Shown: piece after piece, positions 57,741 through 64,000 of the stretch
How the letters are laid out: each line of letters begins with the position of its first letter
How positions within the stretch are numbered: the stretch's first letter is position 1
Assembly: GCA_964552395.1 (NCBI GenBank)
Contig: CAZKGM010000002.1
Coordinates: forward strand, 124,001-188,000
Origin: JAJDNH01 sp964552395
GTDB taxonomy: Bacteria; Acidobacteriota; Thermoanaerobaculia; Thermoanaerobaculales; Sulfomarinibacteraceae
Length of the DNA: 64,000 nucleotides
Direction: 5' to 3'
Made by a program: the position numbers and the translations under genes
The notes under the pieces: model-generated
The model's database searches: none
What the model was told of the DNA's origin: nothing
The model's input: the letters and a program-made list of their open reading frames with translations, nothing else

Positions 57741-58338
57741 GACTTCATACCCAACCACTCGGGAACGCCTGCTCGATGCCGCAGTTGAGCTCTTTGCCAG
57801 ATACGGCTTCAAAGGCGCCTCGGTTCGCCAGATCTGTGATCGCGCCCGCGCCAATCCGGCAGCGATCTCTTACCATTTCGGGGGCAAGCGTCAGCTCTAC
57901 CGTGCAGCCCTGCGACGCGTCGCCGACCAGGTTGCAACGACAGTTGGGCCGATCGAGCATGAGAGCGCAGCCCCCGAGGAGCTGGTGCTGATCGCCACCC
58001 GGGCCGTCTGCAACACCCTGCTCGATGACGACGCGGCGGTGCGCTTCATTCTGAGGGACCTTGCCGAAGGGGGAGAGGCCGTCGCCGAGGCGCTCGCACC
58101 GGCGCTGCGGGGAGTGTTTCAACGACTCATGGAAAGGGCCGACGAGGGCGGCGCCGTTTCGAGTCGTCATCGAATCACCAGGCTCCTGCTGGCGGCCATG
58201 GCCCCACCCTACCTGCTTCTCGGCGCCTGGCCTGTCTTGGAGCGTGCTCTCGACCTGAGCCGTGGCGAGCGCCGGGTTCTTCTCGAGCGCCTGCTTCAGA
58301 CATCCCTCGGAGAGCCTGGGGCCGGCCCATCCAACTGA
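57739..58338 (+). CDS. TetR-family transcriptional regulator
   Basis: A 199-aa repressor. The N-terminal domain (residues 6-55) has TRERLLDAAVELFARYGFKG and the recognition helix region VRQICDRARANPAAISYHFG, close to CerR/YbiH-type TetR regulators (DUF1956-like). The ligand-binding domain is Ala/Leu-rich. Two operator-like palindromes lie upstream (sites A and B), suggesting self-repression. Divergent from kdsB; downstream genes are on the other strand, so its targets are unclear. The start at 57739 fits homology, though a TTG at 57703 is possible. It overlaps the convergent membrane protein gene by 43 bp. Confidence 0.9.
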   Translation: MTSYPTTRERLLDAAVELFARYGFKGASVRQICDRARANPAAISYHFGGKRQLYRAALRRVADQVATTVGPIEHESAAPEELVLIATRAVCNTLLDDDAAVRFILRDLAEGGEAVAEALAPALRGVFQRLMERADEGGAVSSRHRITRLLLAAMAPPYLLLGAWPVLERALDLSRGERRVLLERLLQTSLGEPGAGPSN

Positions 58339-59921
58339 TCTCGTCTCCCGCGAAGCCACAGGAGAGCTGCCACCAGCAGCCCCGCTACGGTAACGGCGAT
58401 GCCCTTGCGCCGGGCCATGGGCGGCCCGAGCTCGAGATCGACTGTGTGAGGCCCGGCTCGCATAGTCAGCGCGACGAGCCCCTCGCGGTTCACGAATGAC
58501 CTGGCGCGGCCATCAACACTCACCGTCCACTCCGGCCACCATTGGACCGGCAGCAGCACGCGGCCCGGCGCCTTCGCGACGACACTGTAGGCACGCCTGC
58601 AACAGGAGCCGCCGCGCATCTTCACCATGGCAGATTGGCGGCCGACCGCCTGGAGGCTTTCCAGAACGTCGAAGCCTGCGGAATACTCGCCCGGTGTCGA
58701 GCCGAGGATCGGCGCAATACCGTAACGCACCGAGCACGCCACTGCCAGGGACTTGCCCGTCAGGTCGGCAGACAGCGGCGGGAACCCGCCGTCGACGTCG
58801 ATGGGGACCAGTAAGGCCGGCAGAATCAGGACCGCGCCGAGCACCTGTGCCAGACGTCTCGGAAAGCGAGAGACCAGGAAAATCGCGACCACCGAGGCCG
58901 GGCCGAGGAAACGCCATGGGAACTGAACGATCCCCAGTCCGCTTACACGCCACAGGGGAGCGCTCAAGGGTGAGGCCAGCACCACGCAGGCGGCAAGGAA
59001 GGCAACCTCTGCTCTTGCCCCGGGGCTATCGTGCCGTCGCAGAAGGATCGCGCCGCTGGCAGCGATCACGACCATAGCAACCCAGATCGCCAGCAGTACC
59101 GGACCGAGTTTGGAGTTGCCGGCAACCGAGGTTGCGAAGTGATCCCGCCAAACATACTGCCCGCCGAAGAGGCCCTTCCTATCGAACAGGTGCAGCTGGA
59201 TCCAGGCCGGAAGCCAGAAGATGGCAGCAACCAGCACAGCCGCTGTGCCCCATGCCGCTCCGTTCTTCCAGGTGGAGAGGCGGCGTATCGGTACAGAGGC
59301 GATCCAGGCCGCTGCAAGCGGAAGCCCGAGGATCAGGAGCATCATGGGTTGCGAGCCGGCGGCGAGCGCAGCCAGGAGCACGAGGCCGAAGCCGTCCCTG
59401 GTACGAGGAGGACCCGGCGGAAGGGCGAGCGCCAGTATGCCAGCAGTGGCGGCCAGCGCCCACATCTCGGTGACCGTGGCACGAGCGAAGATGTTGACCA
59501 GCAGGTACGGAAGGGCAAGCCACAGCCACCACTGCACGTGAGACGATCGGACGGCGCTGCGGAGCAGCAGGGCACCGCCAATCGCGGCGAGCAGCAGCGA
59601 CAGCGCCACCGCCCGCGTCCCTTCACCGGTCAGCAGCGTGGCGGCTCCCTGAACCGTGAGAGCAACCGGCGAGTAGACCGCCGGCCAGAAGGAGCCTGTG
59701 CCGCCGTTCCAGTCAGGATGGAACCGAGGCCACGCCACGCCCCCGCGCCAGCAGTGCAGTTGCTCGATTCCGAACACCGCGTGAGGGTAGGCGTCGTCGC
59801 CGGCGGGCGGAAACCGCCACAGGATGACGCCCATGACGAGCGTCCACCCTACGATCAGCGCGAGGCTGGTAACAAGCGTCCGTCGCTCAGCCGGCCAGGC
59901 CACCGGTAGGTCCACCCGCAC
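58296..59921 (-). CDS. polytopic membrane protein, GT-C/YfhO-like
   Basis: A 541-aa protein with about 11-12 membrane segments and a C-terminal soluble beta domain (about residues 410-515) ending with a last helix. The first periplasmic loop has PPAGDDAYPHAVFGIEQL and WPRFHPDWNGGTGSFWPAVY, a pattern seen in YfhO and PTPS-related membrane proteins and consistent with a GT-C glycosyltransferase acidic motif (DD). This suggests transfer of a lipid-linked sugar, not proven. Its start at 59921 overlaps the YhhN gene by 35 bp; a GTG at 59903 is an alternative. Confidence 0.75.
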   Translation of the reverse strand: MRVDLPVAWPAERRTLVTSLALIVGWTLVMGVILWRFPPAGDDAYPHAVFGIEQLHCWRGGVAWPRFHPDWNGGTGSFWPAVYSPVALTVQGAATLLTGEGTRAVALSLLLAAIGGALLLRSAVRSSHVQWWLWLALPYLLVNIFARATVTEMWALAATAGILALALPPGPPRTRDGFGLVLLAALAAGSQPMMLLILGLPLAAAWIASVPIRRLSTWKNGAAWGTAAVLVAAIFWLPAWIQLHLFDRKGLFGGQYVWRDHFATSVAGNSKLGPVLLAIWVAMVVIAASGAILLRRHDSPGARAEVAFLAACVVLASPLSAPLWRVSGLGIVQFPWRFLGPASVVAIFLVSRFPRRLAQVLGAVLILPALLVPIDVDGGFPPLSADLTGKSLAVACSVRYGIAPILGSTPGEYSAGFDVLESLQAVGRQSAMVKMRGGSCCRRAYSVVAKAPGRVLLPVQWWPEWTVSVDGRARSFVNREGLVALTMRAGPHTVDLELGPPMARRKGIAVTVAGLLVAALLWLRGRRDQLDGPAPGSPRDV

Positions 59922-60543
59922 TCCAGGCTAGAAGCAGCTGGCCGGCGTAGTACGCCGGCAGGCCCCAAGCTCTGTTGAGGAAGCTCTTGGTCACGAAGCG
60001 GTCGCGTGCCACGAAGAGGTCGGAAACGTAGAAGAGCACCGCGCCGGCGGCGACGGGGAGCCAGCCGTTGGCCATGCCCGAGACACTCAGGGCCCCCCAG
60101 ACCATCAGCGTGATCACCGTGACATAGCCGGCCACTGCCCATCGCAGCCTCCCGAGATGCGGCCACAGCCATCGCATGGCGACTCCGCTTGCCAGACCGA
60201 GCGGTACGACCCACGCGATGGGCCATCCCGCCGCCGGCCGCAGCGACTGGAACGCGAGCACGTAAGCCAGGTGGCCGGACAGGAACAGGGTCAAGCCGCC
60301 GCCAAGACCTTTCGCGTGGAGAAGTGCCAGGTCGCCGAACGCGCACAGCACCAGGGCCAGCACGATCCACGCCCCATATACGCCGCCGGACGTCGAGCGG
60401 CAAGCTCCAACCGCCACGAAGGTGAATGAAGCCAGTATCTTGGCCACGACCCGCAGTCGTGCGCGCCCCACGCGTTCGGCGAACAGCAGCACCGCAACGG
60501 CGGGCAAAGCGACCAGCAACCAGATGCCCGCCGCGCTCGTCAT
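59887..60543 (-). CDS. YhhN (TMEM86) family membrane protein
   Basis: A 218-aa protein with about eight membrane helices. Family features are FAFGDLAL-like CAFGDLALLHAK, LFLSGHLAYVLAF and FYVSDLFVARDRF. TMEM86 proteins are lysoplasmalogenases that cleave vinyl-ether lysolipids; bacterial YhhN members are less studied. The ATG at 60543 shares one base with the stop of the upstream dehydrogenase gene (TGATG); the frame extends upstream only by out-of-family residues. Confidence 0.86.
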   Translation of the reverse strand: MTSAAGIWLLVALPAVAVLLFAERVGRARLRVVAKILASFTFVAVGACRSTSGGVYGAWIVLALVLCAFGDLALLHAKGLGGGLTLFLSGHLAYVLAFQSLRPAAGWPIAWVVPLGLASGVAMRWLWPHLGRLRWAVAGYVTVITLMVWGALSVSGMANGWLPVAAGAVLFYVSDLFVARDRFVTKSFLNRAWGLPAYYAGQLLLAWSAGGPTGGLAG

Positions 60544-61697
60544 CACTCCCCGTCCACAGTCTCCTCGCGGACCGTGAAGCTCACACCATGACGAGCGAGA
60601 TCCGCCATCACCAGATCGAAGGCGCCCGGTACGGCTCCCAGCATCTCGGGCGCGGTGACGCCCGGCTTTTGGTAGTTCCCGCCGGCCATCAGCCTGGCAA
60701 CGGCGGTGCAAGTGTAGCCGGTAGTTCGAGCCATCGAGGTGACCCCGCCTTGACGGTCGTACCGGTCAAGCAGGTCATACAAGACTCGGACCCGTTCGCC
60801 GTTCCTGCGGCCGGAGACCTCGATCCGCATGACCGTAAGGTCCTCCTCCCCCTCCCTCAGCCGCCAGGCATCGGTCAGCAGCCGTGCCGTGAGGTCGAGC
60901 GGCCGAATGCCGACTCCTGCAACCTCGACTCGGTCGAGGCCGAAGAAACCCGTCTCGCGGAGCATACGCATACGCTCGGCGTGACCCGGGAAACGCAGCG
61001 TCTTCTCCTTCATCGACGGTACCTTCATGGTTGTCAGCAGGGTGCGAAGCCCATCGCTGTTGAATGCCTCCAGGGTGCCGACGCCGGGCAGATCGACGAG
61101 CTCAATCTCGGACAGGGCGGGCCGAACCACAATCTCGCCCGCTTCGACGAGACGCGCAGGTCGTGTGTACTCCTCGATGACGTCCACGGGAGAGAAGACG
61201 GCCGCATACTCGTAGGGCCATCGGCGCACGATCGGCAACCCGCCGACCATGCATACGAAGCTGTCGATGCTCTCCAACCGAGTCGTCAGGTGTCCCAGGA
61301 TCATGTTGCCGCAACCCGGTGCAACCCCACAGTCGACCAGTACGGTGACACCCCGTTCGCGAGCGGCCGCGTCGAGGCGGAACGGGTCCTCCTCGAAAAA
61401 AGAGATGTCCACCATGTCGATACCTGCCTCAATCACCGTCCTTGCAGTGTCGAAGCCCATGAAGCCCGGGACCGCTCCGATGACGAGATCCGCTCCGGCC
61501 ACAACGCACCGCACCTCGTCCGGCTGCGAAAGATCCGCCGCCATCGTCGTCACCGTCGGCTCCGACGCGAAGCCGGCGAGCGCTTCCGGCGAAACGTCCG
61601 CCACCGAAACCCTCCAAGCCGGATCGGTCGCGAGGTCTCGAACAATGGCTCCCCCTACCCTTCCGGCCCCCAGCACCACGGCGCGCGTCAGATCCAT
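60543..61697 (-). CDS. saccharopine dehydrogenase-family oxidoreductase
   Basis: A 384-aa NAD(P)-dependent enzyme. The Rossmann motif is VVLGAGRVGGAIVRDLA (residues 6-22); DMVDISFFEED and VDCGVAPGCGNMI are typical of the saccharopine dehydrogenase/lysine 6-dehydrogenase group. The substrate (saccharopine, lysine, carboxyspermidine or another amino acid) cannot be set by eye. I chose the ATG at 61697, with GGGAGG five bases before; a GTG at 61703 overlaps that site. It is followed by YhhN. Confidence 0.88.
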   Translation of the reverse strand: MDLTRAVVLGAGRVGGAIVRDLATDPAWRVSVADVSPEALAGFASEPTVTTMAADLSQPDEVRCVVAGADLVIGAVPGFMGFDTARTVIEAGIDMVDISFFEEDPFRLDAAARERGVTVLVDCGVAPGCGNMILGHLTTRLESIDSFVCMVGGLPIVRRWPYEYAAVFSPVDVIEEYTRPARLVEAGEIVVRPALSEIELVDLPGVGTLEAFNSDGLRTLLTTMKVPSMKEKTLRFPGHAERMRMLRETGFFGLDRVEVAGVGIRPLDLTARLLTDAWRLREGEEDLTVMRIEVSGRRNGERVRVLYDLLDRYDRQGGVTSMARTTGYTCTAVARLMAGGNYQKPGVTAPEMLGAVPGAFDLVMADLARHGVSFTVREETVDGE

Positions 61698-61819
61698 CTT
61701 CACCTCCCGTTCACATCGCCGTCACACTACCAGATCCGCCTCTCGTGTCGCGCCCGGCTCCTGATGTATTCTTGACAGGCAATGCATTGTCCCCGTTGGC
61801 GAGTTGCAGGGTGGTACCG

Positions 61820-62908
61820 GTGGCCAAGATCCTGGTGATCGATGACGATGACGGCGTACGTGAAGCCATCCGCGATGCCTTGGCATCGGAGGAGCACGTG
61901 ATCGCAGAGGCGGATAACGGGCGGGACGGCATCGCCTTGGCCCGCTCAGAAGCGCCCGATCTGATCATCAGTGACGTCGTGATGGCCGGAATGGACGGCT
62001 TTGCCACTCTGCAGACCATCCGCGACGATCCTGGTACCGCGTCCATTCCGCTCATCATCATCACCGGTGCTGGAAACACCAGTGGCATGCGGCGCGCGAT
62101 GACTCTCGGGGCCAACGACTACCTCGAGAAGCCCTTCACAGCAGCGGAGCTGCTGGCCACGGTGGCGGCCCGGCTGAAGCAGCGCGAGATTGTCAGGCGG
62201 GAGACCGAAGAGAGACTCGAAGAGTTGCGTCGCAACATCACCTTGGCCCTGCCGCATGAGCTGCGGACCCCTCTGGCCAGTATCCTCACTGCCGCGAAGC
62301 TGCTCAGTACTCAGGCCGGCACCCTGCCGCCGGAGAAGGTCAGCCAGTTCGGCACAATCATCCTGGGCTCGGGGGAACGCCTGCACCGGATGGTGGAGAA
62401 CTTTCTCATTTGTGCCCAGCTCGAGCTGCTGCAGTCTGATCGGCGTCAGATCGAGCAGCTGCGCGCGCAACGAACCACGAACGCAGCTCCGGTGGTGTAC
62501 CGCGGGGCAACGGCCGCGGCCTCGCGAGCGGGACGCAGCGCCGACCTGACGCTGGAGCTGGCGCAGGGAATCGATGCCGCGATGGACGGCGAGTACCTCT
62601 TGCGTATCGTCGAGGAGCTGGTCGGCAACGCCTGCAAGTTTTCGGATGACGGGACCCCGCTCGTGGTTAGTCTCGGAGGGGATGGAACGCTGCGCTGTAG
62701 CGTACGGGATGAGGGTCGGGGCATGGACGAGGAAGAGGTCGCCCGCCTCGGAGGCTACATGCAGTTCGGACGGAGACTCCATGAGCAGCAGGGCTCGGGC
62801 CTCGGGCTGACGGTCGTACGGCGGCTCGTGGAGCTCCACGGCGGGCATCTGGAGATCATCAGCCGTAAGGATGAAGGAACCGAGGTGAGATTCAGCCTGC
62901 CGGCTTGA
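61820..62908 (+). CDS. response regulator-histidine kinase (REC-HisKA-HATPase)
   Basis: A 362-aa soluble protein. An N-terminal REC domain (residues 1-120) begins VAKILVIDDDDGVREAI, with the acceptor aspartate in LIISDVVMAGMDG and lysine in YLEKPFTAAEL. It is followed by HisKA with the histidine in LPHELRTPLAS and an HATPase with the N box ELVGNACKFSDDGTPL and G box GSGLGLTVV. It has no sensor or membrane part, so it would relay phosphate from another kinase. I chose the GTG at 61820; a GTG at 61811 or 61745 is possible. Confidence 0.88.
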   Translation: MAKILVIDDDDGVREAIRDALASEEHVIAEADNGRDGIALARSEAPDLIISDVVMAGMDGFATLQTIRDDPGTASIPLIIITGAGNTSGMRRAMTLGANDYLEKPFTAAELLATVAARLKQREIVRRETEERLEELRRNITLALPHELRTPLASILTAAKLLSTQAGTLPPEKVSQFGTIILGSGERLHRMVENFLICAQLELLQSDRRQIEQLRAQRTTNAAPVVYRGATAAASRAGRSADLTLELAQGIDAAMDGEYLLRIVEELVGNACKFSDDGTPLVVSLGGDGTLRCSVRDEGRGMDEEEVARLGGYMQFGRRLHEQQGSGLGLTVVRRLVELHGGHLEIISRKDEGTEVRFSLPA

Positions 62909-62933
62909 TTTACACCTTATTTATGCCTATATT
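62905..62933 (+). promoter_or_regulatory. promoter of imuA-imuB
   Basis: TTGATT (62905-62910) and TATATT (62928-62933) are 17 bases apart. The -35 box overlaps the stop codon of the upstream kinase. I see no clear LexA-type palindrome near it. Confidence 0.55.
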
Positions 62934-62953
62934 GAAAGGTGCGGAGGAACCGC

Positions 62954-63847
62954 ATGAAAGCCGCACCTTCAGGCATACAGAACCATCGTCCCGCTGGCGT
63001 CGTGATCCATCCGGCGGTGAATGCCGGCCACCGCCCCACCTCTCCGGCAGTCATTCCGGAGGAGCTGCGGGGACGTGTCCTCCGTGCAGCAGAGCTGATG
63101 CGCTCGGCACGGCGACGGCAACCGGAGCCGCCTTTCTCGACCGGCCTTGTCGCGCTTGACGAAGTTCTGGAGGGCGGAGTCCCCTGCGGAAGCATGATTG
63201 AGCTCGTCGGTTCCCGGTCCGACGGCCGGATGGCGACGGTTCTGTCGGCGCTGGCAGCGATGACGGATCGCGGCGAGATCGGCGCTCTGATCGACCTTGG
63301 CGATCATCTGGACCCCCGCTCCGCGGCCACAGCAGGAGTCGATCTCCACCGCATCCTCTGGCTTCGCCCCCGCCGTCTCCCCGAGGTGCTCGAGTTGACC
63401 GAGCTCCTGCTCCAGACGGGCTTTCCACTGGTGGTGGCGGACCTCGGGCTGCCGCCCGTGCGCGGTAGGGTCTCTGCGGGAGCCTGGATGCGGGTCACAC
63501 GAGCCGCCCGGGCACACCGCGCCGTGGTACTGCTCTCCTCTCCCTACCACACGAGCGGTCACACCGCCGATGCGGTGGTTCGCATGACCGGAGGCCGCGG
63601 CAGGTGGTCCGGCTTGGCGCAGCGTCTTCCCCTTCTCGAGGGGCTGCCCTTCTCCTGCACCGTCATTCGCCGTCGAGGCAATCGCCCCGGCACGAGAAGC
63701 GGCCAACCGTTGATCGCTGCAGAGGCCGCTTTCTCCTCCTACGGAAGCACCCCTCGGGGCTCTCGCTCCGCCCGGGGCACGGGGCCACGCAACGTCCAGG
63801 ATTCAGGCCTCGAGATTCAAAGCTCCGACCTCGACGTCCTCCCATGA
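62954..63847 (+). CDS. imuA: ImuA-like RecA-related protein of the mutasome
   Basis: A 297-aa protein of the RecA/SulA-like ImuA family. It has the RecA-like core without a full Walker A: TGLVALDEVLEGGVPCGSMI, IELVGSRSDGRMATVLSALA, LIDLGDHLDPRSA and VVADLGLPPVRGRVSAG. ImuA with ImuB and DnaE2 carries out mutagenic DNA repair synthesis after damage. GGAGG is six bases before the ATG. The stop overlaps the imuB start as ATGA. The last 60 residues are polar and weakly conserved. Confidence 0.85.
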   Translation: MKAAPSGIQNHRPAGVVIHPAVNAGHRPTSPAVIPEELRGRVLRAAELMRSARRRQPEPPFSTGLVALDEVLEGGVPCGSMIELVGSRSDGRMATVLSALAAMTDRGEIGALIDLGDHLDPRSAATAGVDLHRILWLRPRRLPEVLELTELLLQTGFPLVVADLGLPPVRGRVSAGAWMRVTRAARAHRAVVLLSSPYHTSGHTADAVVRMTGGRGRWSGLAQRLPLLEGLPFSCTVIRRRGNRPGTRSGQPLIAAEAAFSSYGSTPRGSRSARGTGPRNVQDSGLEIQSSDLDVLP

Positions 63848-64000
63848 CGCGCATCGCCGCCCTCTTCATCCCCCTCTTTCCTCTTGCCGCACGGCTACGC
63901 AGCGAGCCCGAGCTCAAGCAGCAGATGGTGGCGGTGTGCGAGGGCAACGGAGGAGGCGCTCGCCTCGCCGCCGTCTCGCGATCGGCCCGGCAGCTCGGCG
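63844..64000 (+). CDS. imuB: Y-family DNA polymerase-like ImuB (partial, cut by right edge)
   Basis: The first 52 residues only. MTRIAALFIPLFPLAARLRS and the next segment ending RLAAVSRSARQLG match the N-terminus of ImuB, an inactive Y-family polymerase that connects the beta clamp and DnaE2. The ATG overlaps the imuA stop by 4 bp. The polymerase domain and a following dnaE2 gene, if present, lie outside the window. Confidence 0.85.
   Translation, partial: MTRIAALFIPLFPLAARLRSEPELKQQMVAVCEGNGGGARLAAVSRSARQLG

Noticed and set aside
60426..61775. Plus-strand frame of 449 codons
   Set aside because: Antisense of the saccharopine-dehydrogenase-family gene.

Overview
The window is a gene-dense, GC-rich (roughly 60% by eye) chromosomal segment with no insertion sequence, phage gene or CRISPR array. 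It encodes a diderm with lipopolysaccharide: Lpt export parts (LptF-LptG, LptB, LptC/LptA-like), LpxB and three KDO enzymes are all present. The mix of these with RapZ, HprK, HPr, RpoN, a DUF6677-type protein, an acidobacterial-looking secreted coiled-coil protein and archaeal-type phosphoglycerate mutase suggests Acidobacteriota, perhaps Thermoanaerobaculia. That placement is inference from gene content, not from a marker-gene search.

Layout. 1-6.2 kb: a single-ORF LptF-LptG fusion cut by the left edge, an AT-rich intergenic stretch with two DnaA-box-like sites, parA-parB, a DUF151 nuclease and miaB. 6.3-20.1 kb: a very tight minus-strand series running from apgM and a mannosyl-3-phosphoglycerate phosphatase-like HAD through accA, an OstA-rich LptC/LptA protein, lptB, rpoN, hpf, ptsN, hprK, rapZ, EIIA-Man, ptsH and ptsI to a cupin and a secreted protein. 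No sugar permease (EIIB/EIIC) is present, so the PTS looks purely regulatory. 20.2 kb: a 61-aa plus-strand gene with its own promoter.

20.5-34.1 kb: PP2C phosphatase, J-domain/TPR protein, two paralogous alpha-repeat proteins on either side of a RodZ-like protein, PrsW-type protease, ribF, rimO; then lpxB, a 55-aa membrane protein, DUF6677 protein, HIT protein, HU/IHF, ribosomal protein S1 with a histone-H1-like lysine-rich tail, and cmk. 34.3-46.1 kb: radical SAM protein, lytic transglycosylase, UGP2-type UDP-glucose pyrophosphorylase, two large hybrid histidine kinases around an OPT transporter.

46.3-57.6 kb: tRNA-Gly(GCC) and tRNA-Cys(GCA), each with a clear promoter, a second S1-repeat protein, pyrR-pyrB-pyrC preceded by an intrinsic terminator, queF, a RCK potassium channel, a short asparaginase, and kdsD-kdsA-pyrG-kdsB. 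57.6-64 kb: a TetR regulator with two matching operator-like palindromes, a GT-C-like membrane protein, YhhN, a saccharopine-dehydrogenase-family enzyme, a REC-histidine kinase, and imuA plus the start of imuB at the right edge.

Taken together, most genes serve envelope construction (LPS transport, KDO, UDP-glucose, peptidoglycan turnover, RodZ), translation (S1, tRNAs, MiaB, RimO, HPF), nucleotide supply (pyr genes, PyrG, Cmk) and signalling (PTS, RpoN, kinases, PP2C). I see no obviously new defence or mobile system. The best candidates for new biology are the permease-less PTS/RpoN/Lpt operon, the paired alpha-repeat proteins around RodZ, the S1 protein with an H1-like tail, the pyr leader, the TetR twin operator and the small orphan genes.
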